Origin: Salinicola aestuarinus
GTDB lineage: Bacteria; Pseudomonadota; Gammaproteobacteria; Pseudomonadales; Halomonadaceae
Direction of reading: 5' to 3'
Assembly: GCF_003206645.1 (NCBI RefSeq)
Contig: NZ_PZJP01000008.1
Coordinates: forward strand, 17,360 to 81,359
Length of the DNA: 64,000 nucleotides
Made by a program: the position numbers and the translations under genes
The notes under the pieces: model-generated
What the model saw: the letters and a program-made list of their open reading frames with translations, nothing else
Told to the model about the DNA's origin: nothing
The model's database searches: none
In this document: piece after piece, positions 39,280 to 49,353 of the stretch
Position numbering within the stretch: the stretch's first letter is position 1
How the letters are laid out: each line of letters starts with the position of its first letter

Positions 39280-40037
39280 AAAGACTCCCGTTCGAGAACC
39301 GTTTGCCAGCGCGCTCGTCGACGCCGGTGGCCCGAGCCGCCAAGATATTCATCAAGGAAAAGATGCCACTCCTCGCTTTGCCACTGCGACAGGCGACGCG
39401 CGAAGCGTTGGACATCACGGCGGCGTTCGTGGCGCGGATTGATCAGTGGCCGTGCCTTTTCCAGGTCGATGAAACAGGCGGCGAAGCCATGTGTGGCGGC
39501 CGTGTCGGGACGCAGGAACACATGCTTGGCATACAGGCTGCCATGGCGCCAGCGTCTCGCGTGTAGTCGGCGCAGGAGTGCCGCACAGCTGACGACGATC
39601 GACTGGCGAATCGGTTGTGAAAGCGTGTCCCACCGCGCATTCAGCGAGACGAGATCGGTGTAGCCTTCCAGTTCCGGCGTTGCCAGAATCGCCTCCCAGT
39701 TACCGTCGCGGCGACGCTCGGCATGGTAGGCAGCGGTCAGCGCTGGAATATCCAAACGATGAAACGTCTCGATATTGCGGACTTCGCGCGAGAATGTTGG
39801 CTCGCCGAGAGGTCGACGGAGGCTGCGCCCAAGGTGATTGGTCTGTCGCTTCAAGAAAAAGGTACGAGTTGGCAGGCCCGGCGCGTCGAGCGTCAAGCGC
39901 ACCACTTCGGAGTGACCGCCACGCTCGCGGTTGGGTAGGTCGACCGGCGTGAGTGTCAGCGCCCATAGCGCGTCGAAATCGGTCAGGTCATTGTGCGCAA
40001 AGTAAGGGCGGTAGGCGGGAGAAAGGGTCGGGTGCAC
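39243..40037 (-). CDS. Lipopolysaccharide kinase InaA/WaaP-family protein
   Basis: A 264-residue kinase-like protein. TFFLKRQTNH carries the ATP-binding lysine (near 63), RWRHGSLYAKHVFLR the catalytic loop equivalent (near 165), and CFIDLEKARPL the metal-binding Asp. This pattern matches PF06293, which phosphorylates heptose or Kdo of lipopolysaccharide. The usual HRD is reduced to RHGS, as seen in InaA-like proteins. It is convergent with moeB and divergent from the flavoprotein. Confidence 0.82.
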   Translation of the reverse strand: MHPTLSPAYRPYFAHNDLTDFDALWALTLTPVDLPNRERGGHSEVVRLTLDAPGLPTRTFFLKRQTNHLGRSLRRPLGEPTFSREVRNIETFHRLDIPALTAAYHAERRRDGNWEAILATPELEGYTDLVSLNARWDTLSQPIRQSIVVSCAALLRRLHARRWRHGSLYAKHVFLRPDTAATHGFAACFIDLEKARPLINPRHERRRDVQRFARRLSQWQSEEWHLFLDEYLGGSGHRRRRARWQTVLERESFQSDTAAPQTAQ

Positions 40038-40156
40038 GTTAGGTCTCGGTAGCCGGCAGTCATTAGGTGGGCCGAGGAGCCGCCGCGTAATGGCTTCTCA
40101 TGGCGCTCGCCCAGGAGCGACGATATCATCAATTTAAGCGGAGCTTAAGATTTGCC

Positions 40157-41437
40157 ATGAGCGTTTCGCCACCGCACAGCTACTACCACGCCACTCGACA
40201 GGTCGAGTTATCCGCCACGACGCCGCTGGCGGGGGAGAGGACGGCCGACGTCTGCATCATCGGGGGCGGCGTGACCGGCTGTTCGGCGGCGCTGCACCTG
40301 GCCGAGCGCGGCTATCGTGTCGTGTTGCTGGAGGCCGGCGAGATCGGACATGGCGCCTCCGGTCGAAGTGGCGGGCAGATCCTGCCCGGCTTCGGTACGG
40401 AGATGCCGGCGATCGAGAGCGTAGTGGGACTCGACGCCGCGCGGCGCCTCTGGGCGATGAGCGGCGAGGCCGTGGATCTCACCCAGCGGCTAATCGCGAC
40501 CCACGACATTCCCTGCGACCTGCGCCGTGGCTACGTCCATGCGGCGGTGAAGCCCCGTCATGCCCATGCCATGCGCGCCCATGCCGAGCGTATGGCGCGC
40601 GTCTATGGCTATACCGGTGAGCGCTGGCTCGATCCCGAGTCGCTGCGAGACCATGTCAGGACTGACGCCTATCGTGGCGGGTTATTCGATGCGGCCGGTG
40701 GTCATCTTCACCCTCTCAATTACACCCTGGGCCTGGCGCGGGCGGCACAGCGTGCCGGCGCGACGCTTTACGTCCGCTCTCCGGTCATCCGGGTCGAGCG
40801 CGGTGATGTCACCCGGGTCATGACGGCCAGCGGATGCGTGCGGTGCGACGTCGTCCTCGTCGCCTGCAACGCCTATCTCGACGGTCTGGTACCGCAGCTG
40901 GACGGTCGCATCATGCGGGTCAGCAATTACATCATCGCGACGGAGCCACTCGGCGACGCGCTGGCAGCCGACATATTGCCGAGCGATCCGGCGGTCTCGG
41001 ATGCCAATTTCGTGCTCGATTACTACCGGCTCTCCGCCGACCGCCGTCTGCTGTACGGCGGCGAGGTCAGCTATAGCGGTCGCGAACCGCGCGGACTCGA
41101 CCGCCGCATGCAGGCCAAGATGGTGTCGCTGTTTCCGGCGCTCGCTGGCACGCGAATCGACTATCGCTGGGGCGGGCAGGTGGGGATCACGCTCAATCGC
41201 GCGCCGGATTTCGGCCGCCTCGACGAAACGCTCTATTACGCCCACGGCTACTCCGGGCACGGCATGGCGCTTGCGGGGCTGGCGGGCCAGCTACTGGCGG
41301 AGGCGATCGACGGCAACACAGGGAGATTCGACGACATCGCGGCGATTCCGCATCGCCGCTTTCCCGGCGGGGAGCGTCTTCGCGTACCGCTGCTTGCCCT
41401 GGCGACAACGTTCTATCGTCTGCGGGACCGTTGGTGA
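40157..41437 (+). CDS. FAD-dependent amine oxidoreductase (PuuB-like)
   Basis: A 426-residue DAO-family flavoprotein. The Rossmann FAD motif is CIIGGGVTGCSAALHLAERG near residue 32, followed by GASGRSGGQILPGFG, a PuuB/OrdL hallmark. The C-terminal YYAHGYSGHGMALAGLAGQLLAEAI closes the fold. Relatives oxidise gamma-glutamylputrescine or similar amines. I chose the ATG at 40157; the frame opens earlier at 40100, but the first 19 residues look non-conserved. No other polyamine gene is adjacent, so the substrate is open. Confidence 0.78.
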   Translation: MSVSPPHSYYHATRQVELSATTPLAGERTADVCIIGGGVTGCSAALHLAERGYRVVLLEAGEIGHGASGRSGGQILPGFGTEMPAIESVVGLDAARRLWAMSGEAVDLTQRLIATHDIPCDLRRGYVHAAVKPRHAHAMRAHAERMARVYGYTGERWLDPESLRDHVRTDAYRGGLFDAAGGHLHPLNYTLGLARAAQRAGATLYVRSPVIRVERGDVTRVMTASGCVRCDVVLVACNAYLDGLVPQLDGRIMRVSNYIIATEPLGDALAADILPSDPAVSDANFVLDYYRLSADRRLLYGGEVSYSGREPRGLDRRMQAKMVSLFPALAGTRIDYRWGGQVGITLNRAPDFGRLDETLYYAHGYSGHGMALAGLAGQLLAEAIDGNTGRFDDIAAIPHRRFPGGERLRVPLLALATTFYRLRDRW

Positions 41438-41456
41438 TGTCGTTGCGTGTCACCGC

Positions 41457-42425
41457 CTAATCGGCACCGATATGGCGTTCGCGAACCATGCGATGCAAGG
41501 TGGTCATCAATCTCGCCGCGCCGGGGGACATGCGGCGCTCACGCAGGCTGATCAGCCCGTAGGGCTGCACGCTGAGCGCCTCCGGCAGCGCGAGAATTGC
41601 AAAGCGCGGCTGACGACAGAGCAGCTCCGCGACTTCCCGCGTCGTCACGGTGATCGCATCCGAACGATCGACCATCGCCAGCGCCATGTAGATGTCCGGG
41701 GTATTGATGATCCGTTCGGGCGGCGGGGTGTCGAAATGCAGAAAGAGATGCTCCACGCGCTGACGCATCAGCGACCCGGTGGGTTGAAGGACCCAGGGAT
41801 AGCCGCCTAGCGCCTCGGGATCACTGATCGGGGTGTCGGCCAGCGGGTGATCGGCACGACAGACCGCGCAGAGAGCTTCCTCGCCGATCTCCTCGAAGAC
41901 GAATTCGCTGGCCGGCATGTCTGTCGGAATACGCGCGATGGCGAAGTCGTAGACACCGGCCCTCAGTCGCGGCACCAGCTGGCGACTGACGTCGACGTCG
42001 ATATTGACCTGCAGATGGGGCGCTTCACGGTGGACGCGTTCAATGGCGGTCGCCAGCAGGGTCACCGCGGGTGCCATGACCGTGCCGACGGAGACGGTAC
42101 CGGCATTGCCTTCCTTGAGCGCGTTGATCTCCTCGCTCGCCTGGGTCAGCGACGTCAGCATGCCATGAGCATGTCGGATCAGGCTTTCGCCGTACCAGTT
42201 GGGCGTGACACCTCGGGAGTGGCGATCGAACAGCGCCACCCCCAGGAGAGCCTCGAGATCACCCAGCAGTTTCGACGCCGCCGGCTGGCTCATGCCGAGG
42301 CGCTCGGCGGCACGGTGCAGGTTGCGGCACTCGTCGAGTGCGACGAATAGCTGCAAATGACGAAACTTGAGCCTGACGCTGAGAAACCAGTCGGGCGACA
42401 GCAGATGGGGGGAGCGAGAGCGCAT
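41457..42425 (-). CDS. LysR family regulator, probable sugar-cluster regulator
   Basis: A 322-residue LysR-type regulator. The winged helix spans about residues 18-75 (KFRHLQLFVALDECRNLHRAAERL, MSQPAASKLLGDLEALLG), and the effector domain follows. It resembles the GbpR/CbbR-like subgroup often found beside sugar transporters. A GAGGTGA site five bases upstream supports the start at 42425 instead of 42485. It is divergent from the aldose epimerase and the arabinose transport genes, so it probably controls them. Confidence 0.85.
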   Translation of the reverse strand: MRSRSPHLLSPDWFLSVRLKFRHLQLFVALDECRNLHRAAERLGMSQPAASKLLGDLEALLGVALFDRHSRGVTPNWYGESLIRHAHGMLTSLTQASEEINALKEGNAGTVSVGTVMAPAVTLLATAIERVHREAPHLQVNIDVDVSRQLVPRLRAGVYDFAIARIPTDMPASEFVFEEIGEEALCAVCRADHPLADTPISDPEALGGYPWVLQPTGSLMRQRVEHLFLHFDTPPPERIINTPDIYMALAMVDRSDAITVTTREVAELLCRQPRFAILALPEALSVQPYGLISLRERRMSPGAARLMTTLHRMVRERHIGAD

Positions 42426-42444
42426 CGGGTCACCTCGACGGTTC

Positions 42445-42455
42445 GACTTTGGTTG
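42445..42455 (+). promoter_or_regulatory. ACTTTGGT-type element upstream of LysR/epimerase
   Basis: GACTTTGGTTG lies 20 bases upstream of the LysR start and 112 bases before the epimerase. It matches a half of the perfect inverted repeat at 43863-43888. The role as operator is inferred. Confidence 0.35.
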
Positions 42456-42567
42456 ATCCTTGAAACGGCGTTTCGGCGTAGCCAACTCACCGTACAGCGG
42501 CTAGGTTGAAAATTCCGAAGCCGGCACTCGACTCGGCTTCATCGTCTCAATGGTCGAGGGGACCTTC

Positions 42568-43782
42568 ATGACACATCGCGCTTTTTCCTGGTCGATGGGA
42601 GTAGGGCTGTCGCTGGCAGCAATCGTCGCAAGCCAGGCCGCGGCCGCGCCCAGTGGCAGTCAGGCGGCCATGCCGTCGACGCTGCCTCCGGGTATCGAGC
42701 GCTCGGGGTTCGGCACGCTTCCGGATGGCCGTAACGTCGAGTGCTACACGATCACCAATGCCAACGGCATCGAGATGCGGGTCATCAACTACGGTGGAAT
42801 CATTTTGTCGCTGGAGACACCGGACCGCGACGGCCACATGGACGACATCGTGCTCGGCTTCGACTCGCTTGGCGATTATCTCTCACCCACCTATCGTCAA
42901 GCCAACCCCTACTTTGGTGCCCTGATCGGCCGATATGGTAACCGTATTGCCAACGGTGAGTTCGCAATCGACGGTCAGACGTACGAGCTGGCGACCAATG
43001 ACGGGCCGAATACGCTCCACGGTGGCGACGAAGGATTCAATCAGAAACTCTGGCAAGTGCAGCCATTCACCAGCGCGGAGGGGCGCGGCGTCGTACTGTC
43101 CTACACCAGCGCCGATGGGGAGGAAGGCTTCCCCGGGGAGCTCGCGACCCGAGTGACCTACACGCTGACCGATGAAGATGCGCTGGTGATCGACTATCAG
43201 GCGCGAGCGAGCCAGACCACGCCGGTCAACCTGACTCAGCATAGCTACTTCAACCTCGCGGGCGAAGGTGATCCGAGCATTCTTGACCACCAACTGACGA
43301 TCAACGCCAGTGCCTACACGCCCGTCAACGAAACACTGATCCCGACCGGCAAGATCGCCAGCGTCTCCGGTACGCCGTTCGATTTTCAGACCCCGACCGC
43401 GATCGGCGAGCGACTCGGCCAGAGCGATACTCAGCTTGCCTATGGCAAGGGCTACGATCACAACTACGTGCTGATCAAGAACGCCAGCGCGCGGGATGCA
43501 CTGACTCTTGCAGCCCGGGTGGTCGAGCCGCAGAGCGGTCGCGTACTGGAAGTCGATACGACGGAGCCGGGCATCCAGTTCTATTCCGGCAACTTCCTCG
43601 ACGGCACACTCGTCGGCAAGAGTGGCAAGCCCTACGTGCTGCGCTCCGGTTTTGCCCTCGAAACCCAGCACTTTCCCGACTCGCCGAATCAGCCGAACTT
43701 TCCTTCCACGCTGCTGGCGCCGGGCGAGACTTACCATAGCCAGACGGTCTACCGCTTCAAGACCGAGGACGCGCTTCCCTGA
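42568..43782 (+). CDS. galM: Aldose 1-epimerase with signal peptide
   Basis: A 404-residue galactose mutarotase-family enzyme. A signal peptide (hydrophobic core LSLAAIVASQAAAA) precedes the enzyme. Family motifs are GRYGNRIANGEF, the catalytic histidines in TLHGGDEGF and LTQHSYFNL, and the catalytic Glu in TTEPGIQFYSGN. It would equilibrate the anomers of arabinose or galactose in the periplasm before uptake. GAGGGG seven bases upstream places the start at 42568. It precedes araF after a strong terminator. Confidence 0.9.
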   Translation: MTHRAFSWSMGVGLSLAAIVASQAAAAPSGSQAAMPSTLPPGIERSGFGTLPDGRNVECYTITNANGIEMRVINYGGIILSLETPDRDGHMDDIVLGFDSLGDYLSPTYRQANPYFGALIGRYGNRIANGEFAIDGQTYELATNDGPNTLHGGDEGFNQKLWQVQPFTSAEGRGVVLSYTSADGEEGFPGELATRVTYTLTDEDALVIDYQARASQTTPVNLTQHSYFNLAGEGDPSILDHQLTINASAYTPVNETLIPTGKIASVSGTPFDFQTPTAIGERLGQSDTQLAYGKGYDHNYVLIKNASARDALTLAARVVEPQSGRVLEVDTTEPGIQFYSGNFLDGTLVGKSGKPYVLRSGFALETQHFPDSPNQPNFPSTLLAPGETYHSQTVYRFKTEDALP

Positions 43783-43817
43783 CGATGCCGGCGTCATCCG
43801 CCCGACGCCGACCCACC

Positions 43818-43845
43818 GACCGCCCATCCGGGCGGTCTTTTTTTT
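43818..43845 (+). terminator. Rho-independent terminator after galM
   Basis: An 8-bp perfect stem GACCGCCC/GGGCGGTC with a 4-base loop is followed by eight T residues, 36 bases after the galM stop. It makes galM a separate transcript from araFGH. Confidence 0.92.
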
Positions 43846-43862
43846 ACCCGGCTGCCCGGCGT

Positions 43863-43888
43863 GACCAAAGTCGAGCGAGACTTTGGTC
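43863..43888. promoter_or_regulatory. Perfect 26-base inverted repeat upstream of araF
   Basis: Two 10-base arms, GACCAAAGTC and GACTTTGGTC, are separated by six bases. No T tract follows, so it is not a terminator; it looks like an operator for a dimeric regulator. It lies 190 bases before the araF start. Confidence 0.55.
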
Positions 43889-44077
43889 TGTCGGAAAATG
43901 CCGAACGCCCTGAAACGCTGAGCCTGATATCAGGCTTCATCGTCAGTGATATCCAGAGTGATATCGCTAGGTGCGGCTTTGGATATTAGGCGGTTATTGA
44001 CCTCGATCTTATCGTCGCGGAGTACCGGCAATTCATGCCGCCAATAACAAATCGGGCCCGTCAGGGCGGAGGAAACC

Positions 44078-45067
44078 ATGAACCGTACCTTCAAGCGTTC
44101 GCTACTGGCTTTCAGCATCTCTATCGGCATGGGCATCGGCGGGGCGCAGGCTCAGGACGACGTCAAGATCGGCTTCATCGTCAAGAAACCCGAGCAAGCT
44201 TGGTTCATCAACGAGCAGGACGCCGCCTCGAAACTGGGTGAGGAGGAGGGGTTCGAGGTGGTCCGTCTGGCCGGTGAGGATGGTCAGCAGGTGCTCAGCG
44301 CCATCGACAACCTGAACTCTCAAGGGGCACAGGGCTTCGTGATCTGCCCGCCGGACGTTCGCCTGGGGCCGGCCATCATGAACCGGGCAGAGCAGTACGG
44401 CATGAAGGTTGTCACCGTCGATGATCAGTTCGTGGGAACCGATGGTGAACCGATGGCGGACGTCCCGCACCTGGGAATGTCCGGTTACAAGATCGGTCGC
44501 CAGGTCGGCGACACCATAGCCGAAGAGATGGAAGCGCGCGGTTGGGACATGGACAGCGTGGCGGCCTTGCGGCTCAGCAACAATGAGCTACCCACCGCGA
44601 AAGAGCGGACCGACGGTGCCACCGATGCGCTGGTCGAGGCGGGCTTCGATGAAAGTCATATCTTCGATGCGCCGCAACAGAATACCGACACCAGCAGCGG
44701 TTTCGCTGCCGCCTCGCCGGTCTTCTCCAAGAACGCCGATTTCGAGCACTGGGTGATCTATGCGCTCAACGAGGAGAGCGTTCTGGGGGGCGTGCGCGCC
44801 AGTGAGCAGTACGGTCTGGATGCCGAGGACGTCATTGGCGTGGGCATCAACGGATCGGGGGCCGCATTCGCGGAGTTCCAGCGACAGAATCCGACCGGTT
44901 TCTACGGCACCGTGGCCGTCAGCTCGACCATGCACGGCCGTGAGAGTGCAGAGAATCTCTACACCTGGATCACCGAAGATGACATGCCGCCGGCCAATAC
45001 CGAAACCACCGGAGAGCTGATGACCCGCGACAACTGGGAGCAGGTGCGCGAAGACCTTGGGCTCTGA
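44078..45067 (+). CDS. araF: L-arabinose ABC transporter periplasmic binding protein
   Basis: A 329-residue periplasmic binding protein. A signal peptide ends at AQA-QDDV. The mature protein follows E. coli AraF closely: [64 protein letters not shown] and [11 protein letters not shown]. This supports L-arabinose as ligand. GGAGG six bases before the ATG fixes the start. It begins the araFGH operon. Confidence 0.9.
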   Translation: MNRTFKRSLLAFSISIGMGIGGAQAQDDVKIGFIVKKPEQAWFINEQDAASKLGEEEGFEVVRLAGEDGQQVLSAIDNLNSQGAQGFVICPPDVRLGPAIMNRAEQYGMKVVTVDDQFVGTDGEPMADVPHLGMSGYKIGRQVGDTIAEEMEARGWDMDSVAALRLSNNELPTAKERTDGATDALVEAGFDESHIFDAPQQNTDTSSGFAAASPVFSKNADFEHWVIYALNEESVLGGVRASEQYGLDAEDVIGVGINGSGAAFAEFQRQNPTGFYGTVAVSSTMHGRESAENLYTWITEDDMPPANTETTGELMTRDNWEQVREDLGL

Positions 45068-45095
45068 TCCGACGCCAATCAAGGGGAGGGTCATC

Positions 45096-46595
45096 ATGGC
45101 ACAAGCGCAAACGAATCTGCGCGTCGACGGCATTACCGTCGAGTTTCCGGGCGTCAAGGCGCTCGACGGTGTGAGCTTCTCTGCCCGCGGCGGAGAAGTG
45201 CACGCACTGATGGGCGAGAACGGCGCCGGCAAGTCCACGTTGCTCAAAGTGCTGAGTGGGGTCAATCGCGTGACGGCGGGCCAGCTCTGGATCGACGACG
45301 AAGCGGTCGTCTTTGCCAACGCACGGGAGGCGCTGGCGAGCGGCGTGGCCATCATCTATCAGGAGCTGACGCTGTCGCCCAATCTGTCGGTGGCGGAGAA
45401 CCTGCTGCTCGGCCAGCTGCCGGCGCATCGCGGTTTTATCGACCGCCGGCAGCTGAGGGAGCGGGCGATGACGATTCTCGAGGACCTGGGAGAGGGCGGC
45501 ATCCATCCCTCCACCAAGGTGCGTGAGCTCTCCATCGGTCAGCAACAGATGATCGAAATTGGCCGGGCGCTGCTGCGCGACGCTCGGATCATCGCCTTCG
45601 ACGAGCCGACCAGTTCCCTATCGGTGCAGGAAATTCGACATCTCAAGCGAATCGTCGCCCGTCTTCGCGACGAGGGACGCGTCGTGCTCTACGTCACTCA
45701 CCGCATGGAAGAGGTGTTCGAGATGTGCGATGCCGTGACGGTCTTCCGCGACGGGCGACATATTCGCACCCACGACACGCTGGAGGGAGTCGACAACGAT
45801 CTGATCGTCAGTGAAATGGTGGGACGGGATATCGCCGATGTCTACGGCTACCGCCCGCGCCAGCAGGGCGAGGTGTTGATGCGCCTGGAGGGGATCGAAG
45901 GTCGCGGCGTCCGCGCCCCGGTCAGTCTCGAGATCCACCGGGGCGAAGTCCTGGGGCTGTTCGGTCTGGTGGGCGCCGGGCGCAGCGAGCTGATGCGCCT
46001 GGTCTGTGGCGCCGAGCGAGCCAGTGGGGGGCGCGTGATCTTCGACGGCGAGGCCAGACGTTTCGCCTCGGCAGGTCAGGCCATCCGCGCCGGCATCGCC
46101 ATGTGTCCAGAGGATCGGAAGTCGCAGGGGATATTCCCGGTGGCAAGCGTCTCCGACAACCTCAACGTCAGTTGCCGACGCTTCTTCCGTCGCTGGGGCA
46201 TTTTCCGCAATGCCAGGCGCGAGACCGAAAACACCCGTCACTACATACGCCAGTTGAGTATCAAGACCCCGGGGCCGAAAACGCCGATTGCCAACCTCTC
46301 GGGGGGCAATCAGCAGAAGGTGATTCTGTCACGTTGGCTTGCCGAGCAGATCGAGCTCTTCGTGATGGACGAGCCGACTCGCGGCATCGACGTCGGCGCG
46401 CGTCGTGACATCTACTCGTTGCTCTACGATCTCGCCGAGCAGGGCAAGAGCGTGCTGGTGATCTCGAGCGATCTGGCCGAGGTGAGTTCGATCTGCGATC
46501 GGATCGGCGTGATGCGCGATGGTGAGCTCGTCGACGTCGTCCCGCGTGATCAAGCCACGCCGGAGCGGCTACTCGGCCTGGCGCTTCCCGCATGA
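45096..46595 (+). CDS. araG: L-arabinose ABC transporter ATPase
   Basis: A 499-residue double ABC ATPase of the ribose/arabinose type. The first domain has Walker [10 protein letters not shown], signature ELSIGQQQM and Walker [12 protein letters not shown]. The second has a degenerate Walker A (GLVGAGRSE), signature NLSGGNQQK and Walker [13 protein letters not shown]. It is 28 bases after araF with AGGGGAGG upstream of the ATG at 45096. Confidence 0.92.
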   Translation: MAQAQTNLRVDGITVEFPGVKALDGVSFSARGGEVHALMGENGAGKSTLLKVLSGVNRVTAGQLWIDDEAVVFANAREALASGVAIIYQELTLSPNLSVAENLLLGQLPAHRGFIDRRQLRERAMTILEDLGEGGIHPSTKVRELSIGQQQMIEIGRALLRDARIIAFDEPTSSLSVQEIRHLKRIVARLRDEGRVVLYVTHRMEEVFEMCDAVTVFRDGRHIRTHDTLEGVDNDLIVSEMVGRDIADVYGYRPRQQGEVLMRLEGIEGRGVRAPVSLEIHRGEVLGLFGLVGAGRSELMRLVCGAERASGGRVIFDGEARRFASAGQAIRAGIAMCPEDRKSQGIFPVASVSDNLNVSCRRFFRRWGIFRNARRETENTRHYIRQLSIKTPGPKTPIANLSGGNQQKVILSRWLAEQIELFVMDEPTRGIDVGARRDIYSLLYDLAEQGKSVLVISSDLAEVSSICDRIGVMRDGELVDVVPRDQATPERLLGLALPA

Positions 46596-46704
46596 TGTCA
46601 CGCGGCTCGCCTCGCTGACTGAAGAATGGCCCGTTGACTGAATGGATGGCTCGCCACACGAACGGCTGGCTTGCTTACCAAATCGATTGAAAGGAACTGT
46701 CGTC

Positions 46705-47709
46705 ATGTCCAGTGACAAAGCCGCGTCCGCTGGCGCCACCGCGTCGGTAGGGCGCCGGGGATTGCCCAAGCCGCTGCGGGCGCTACTCGATACGTCGGGT
46801 CTCATCGCTGTCTTCATCCTGCTGTTCATCGGCCTGTCGGTGCTGGTGCCGGACTTTTTGACCGGTCGCAATATCGTCGGGCTGCTGCTGTCGATCACGC
46901 TGATCGGCACTATCGCCACCACCATGATGATGGTCCTCGCCCTGGGCGAGGTCGATCTCTCGGTGGCGTCCATCGTCGCTTTCGCTGGCGTCGTCGCCGC
47001 CACGGTCACTTCGACCAGCGGTAGCGTCTTCATCGGTGTTGCCGTGGGGATTGGCGCAGGCGCCGCGGTCGGGGCATTCAATGGCTTCGTTGTCGCGCGG
47101 TTCGGCATCAATTCGTTGATTGCCACGCTGGCGGCGATGGAGTTCGTCCGCGGTCTCGCCTACATCACCTCCGGTGGTGACGCGGTCATGATTACCGTGC
47201 CGGGCTTTTTCGATCTGGGGAGCGCCAGCTTTCTCGGCCTGACGCTGCCGGTCTGGACCATGATCGGCTGTTTCCTGGTGTTTGGCGTGGTGCTTAACCT
47301 CACGGCCTTTGGGCGTAACACTTTGGCAACCGGGGGGAATTCGGAAGCGGCGAGTCTCGCCGGGGTCAACGTGCGTCGTCTCAAGATCATCGTGTTTGCG
47401 CTACAGGGACTGGTCGCAGGGATCGCGGGGGTGCTGCTCACCTCGCGCATGGGGCTGGGCGATCCGAATACGTCGCAAGGGCTGGAACTCGCCGTGATCT
47501 CTGCCTGCGTACTTGGCGGCGTGTCGCTCGCCGGCGGTGTCGCGTCGATCACCGGTGTGCTCGTCGGGGTCTTGATCATGGGTTGTGTGCAGAACGCCAT
47601 GGGGCTGCTGAACGTTCCCACCTTCTACCAGTACTTGGTTCGCGGGGCGATTCTCCTGCTGGCGGTAATGTTCGATCGCTGGAAGCAGAGTCGGCGCGCC
47701 GGAGGATAA
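46705..47709 (+). CDS. araH: L-arabinose ABC transporter permease
   Basis: A 334-residue permease of the BPD_transp_2/RbsC-AraH family with eight to ten hydrophobic segments. The start region LPKPLRALLDTSGLIAVFILL and the GRNTLATGGNSEAASLAGVNV loop are characteristic, with the conserved Asp/Glu ALGEVDLSVASIVAFAG. AAGGA supports the start at 46705. It completes AraFGH; the spacing of 109 bases from araG is larger than usual. Confidence 0.9.
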   Translation: MSSDKAASAGATASVGRRGLPKPLRALLDTSGLIAVFILLFIGLSVLVPDFLTGRNIVGLLLSITLIGTIATTMMMVLALGEVDLSVASIVAFAGVVAATVTSTSGSVFIGVAVGIGAGAAVGAFNGFVVARFGINSLIATLAAMEFVRGLAYITSGGDAVMITVPGFFDLGSASFLGLTLPVWTMIGCFLVFGVVLNLTAFGRNTLATGGNSEAASLAGVNVRRLKIIVFALQGLVAGIAGVLLTSRMGLGDPNTSQGLELAVISACVLGGVSLAGGVASITGVLVGVLIMGCVQNAMGLLNVPTFYQYLVRGAILLLAVMFDRWKQSRRAGG

Positions 47710-47724
47710 GACGACAGCCCCCGA

Positions 47725-47756
47725 GACGTTGGTCTAAAGCCGCTGCAACTTTGGTC
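47725..47756 (+). promoter_or_regulatory. Two direct TTGGTC elements upstream of gntP
   Basis: GACGTTGGTC (47725-47734) and AACTTTGGTC (47747-47756) are 22 bases apart, about two helical turns. The second matches the arm of the araF inverted repeat in nine of ten bases. They lie about 190 bases before the permease start. Confidence 0.35.
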
Positions 47757-47937
47757 GTGGGATCGTCGAGGGGCGCACCGCCAGCGCCCCCGGGACATCA
47801 AGTGTCGTGCTAATTGATATTCATTGTTGTATCGGATTTTCGGTTATCAGGGATTACCGGTTATCGGTTCGGCTCGATACCGTGACGCGTCGCAATAACA
47901 GTTCGTCAACGGCCGCGTCACTACCGAGGAGACCGCC

Positions 47938-49338
47938 ATGCAAGACACTGCGCAAACGGCGTCGGCACTGCCCACCCTCATGCTGATGGGTATTGCGGGC
48001 CTCGCCATCGCCACTTTGCTCCTGCTGATCATCAAGGTCAGGCTTCATCCTTTTTTCGCGCTGGTCATCGTCAGTATTGCCACGGCGCTGGCGACGGGCA
48101 TCTCGGTTGCCGACCTGCTGCCGGTTTTGCTCGATGGATTGGGTACGACACTGGGTAACGTCGCCCTGCTGATTGGCTTCGGGGCAGTACTCGGCCGGCT
48201 GGTGGCGGTCTCGGGTGGGGCTCGCGTGCTGGCGGATACGCTAATCCGGGCCTTCGGCCGAGAGAAAGCCCCGCTGGGTCTGTCGATCGCCTGCCTGCTT
48301 TTCGGCTTTCCGATCTTCCTGGATGCTGCCTTCGTGGTGATGCTCCCGGTGATCTACTCAGTGGCCCGCGAGCTCAAGGCGTCGCTGCTGCTCTACGGCC
48401 TGCCGGCCGCCGGTGCGTTCCTGGTCATGCACGCACTGATGCCGCCGCACCCCGGCCCGGTGGCGGCCGCGGTCTTTCTGCAGGCGGACATCGGTCAGGT
48501 CCTGCTCGTCGCCCTGATCGTGGGGCTGCCGACCTGGTATCTGATGGGCTACCGGCTGTCGCTGCTGCTGGCCAACCGCACGCCGTTCCAGCCGGTGCCC
48601 AGCCTCATGGGAGATGAGGCCGATGAGGTGCCAGCCGCACGGCGGCCCAGTTTCCGAACCGTGCTGCTGGTATTGCTGCTGCCGCTGGCACTGATCTTTC
48701 TCAACACCGGCCTGTCGACGCTGGTCAATAGCGGCGCCATCGACGGTGACAACGCGTTGATTCGCACCTTGACGCTCCTCGGCGAGACCCCGATTGCGAT
48801 GCTGATCAGCACCTGCGTGGCGATGTGGCTACTGGTGATACGGGGTGGCGAGAGCGGTGCGATGGGGTCGATCAACGAGGTCGTCGAACAAGCACTGGCG
48901 CCAGTCTGCAGCATCATTCTGATTACCGGCGCCGGTGGCATGTTCGGCGGGGTGCTGACCGCCAGCGGCATTGGGGATGCGCTCGCCGATAGTCTGCAGA
49001 CCTTCGGCCTGCCGGTGATCGTCGCCGGTTACGTGATCGCGTCCGTCATCCGTATCGCTCAGGGATCGGCGACGGTGGCAGGCACCACGGCGGCCGGCAT
49101 CATGGCACCGGTGGTGCTGGGTGATCCGTCGCTCGCCGGTTTGCCGGCGGCCTGCGTCACCGTGGCGATCGTGGCCGGCGCCATCGGCTACTCCCACGTC
49201 AACGATTCGGGATTCTGGCTGGTAGGTCGCTTTCTGGGCGTCGACACCCAAACCATGCTCAAGACATGGACGGTCGTCTCGACGGGTATCTCATTGATGG
49301 CATTCGGTCTTGCCTGGCTGTTCTTCACGCTACTGTGA
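47938..49338 (+). CDS. GntP-family gluconate/sugar-acid permease
   Basis: A 466-residue membrane protein with about 12 hydrophobic segments. The GntP motifs GFGAVLGRLVAVSGGARVLADTL and FGFPIFLDAAFVVMLPV are clear, as are LMPPHPGPVAAA and SATVAGTTAAGIMAP. Family members import gluconate and related sugar acids by proton symport. GAGGAGA precedes the ATG. Position 15 bases before an arabinonate dehydratase suggests L-arabinonate or a related aldonate as cargo; this is inferred. Confidence 0.85.
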   Translation: MQDTAQTASALPTLMLMGIAGLAIATLLLLIIKVRLHPFFALVIVSIATALATGISVADLLPVLLDGLGTTLGNVALLIGFGAVLGRLVAVSGGARVLADTLIRAFGREKAPLGLSIACLLFGFPIFLDAAFVVMLPVIYSVARELKASLLLYGLPAAGAFLVMHALMPPHPGPVAAAVFLQADIGQVLLVALIVGLPTWYLMGYRLSLLLANRTPFQPVPSLMGDEADEVPAARRPSFRTVLLVLLLPLALIFLNTGLSTLVNSGAIDGDNALIRTLTLLGETPIAMLISTCVAMWLLVIRGGESGAMGSINEVVEQALAPVCSIILITGAGGMFGGVLTASGIGDALADSLQTFGLPVIVAGYVIASVIRIAQGSATVAGTTAAGIMAPVVLGDPSLAGLPAACVTVAIVAGAIGYSHVNDSGFWLVGRFLGVDTQTMLKTWTVVSTGISLMAFGLAWLFFTLL

Positions 49339-49353
49339 TTCGAGGAGAGTTTT

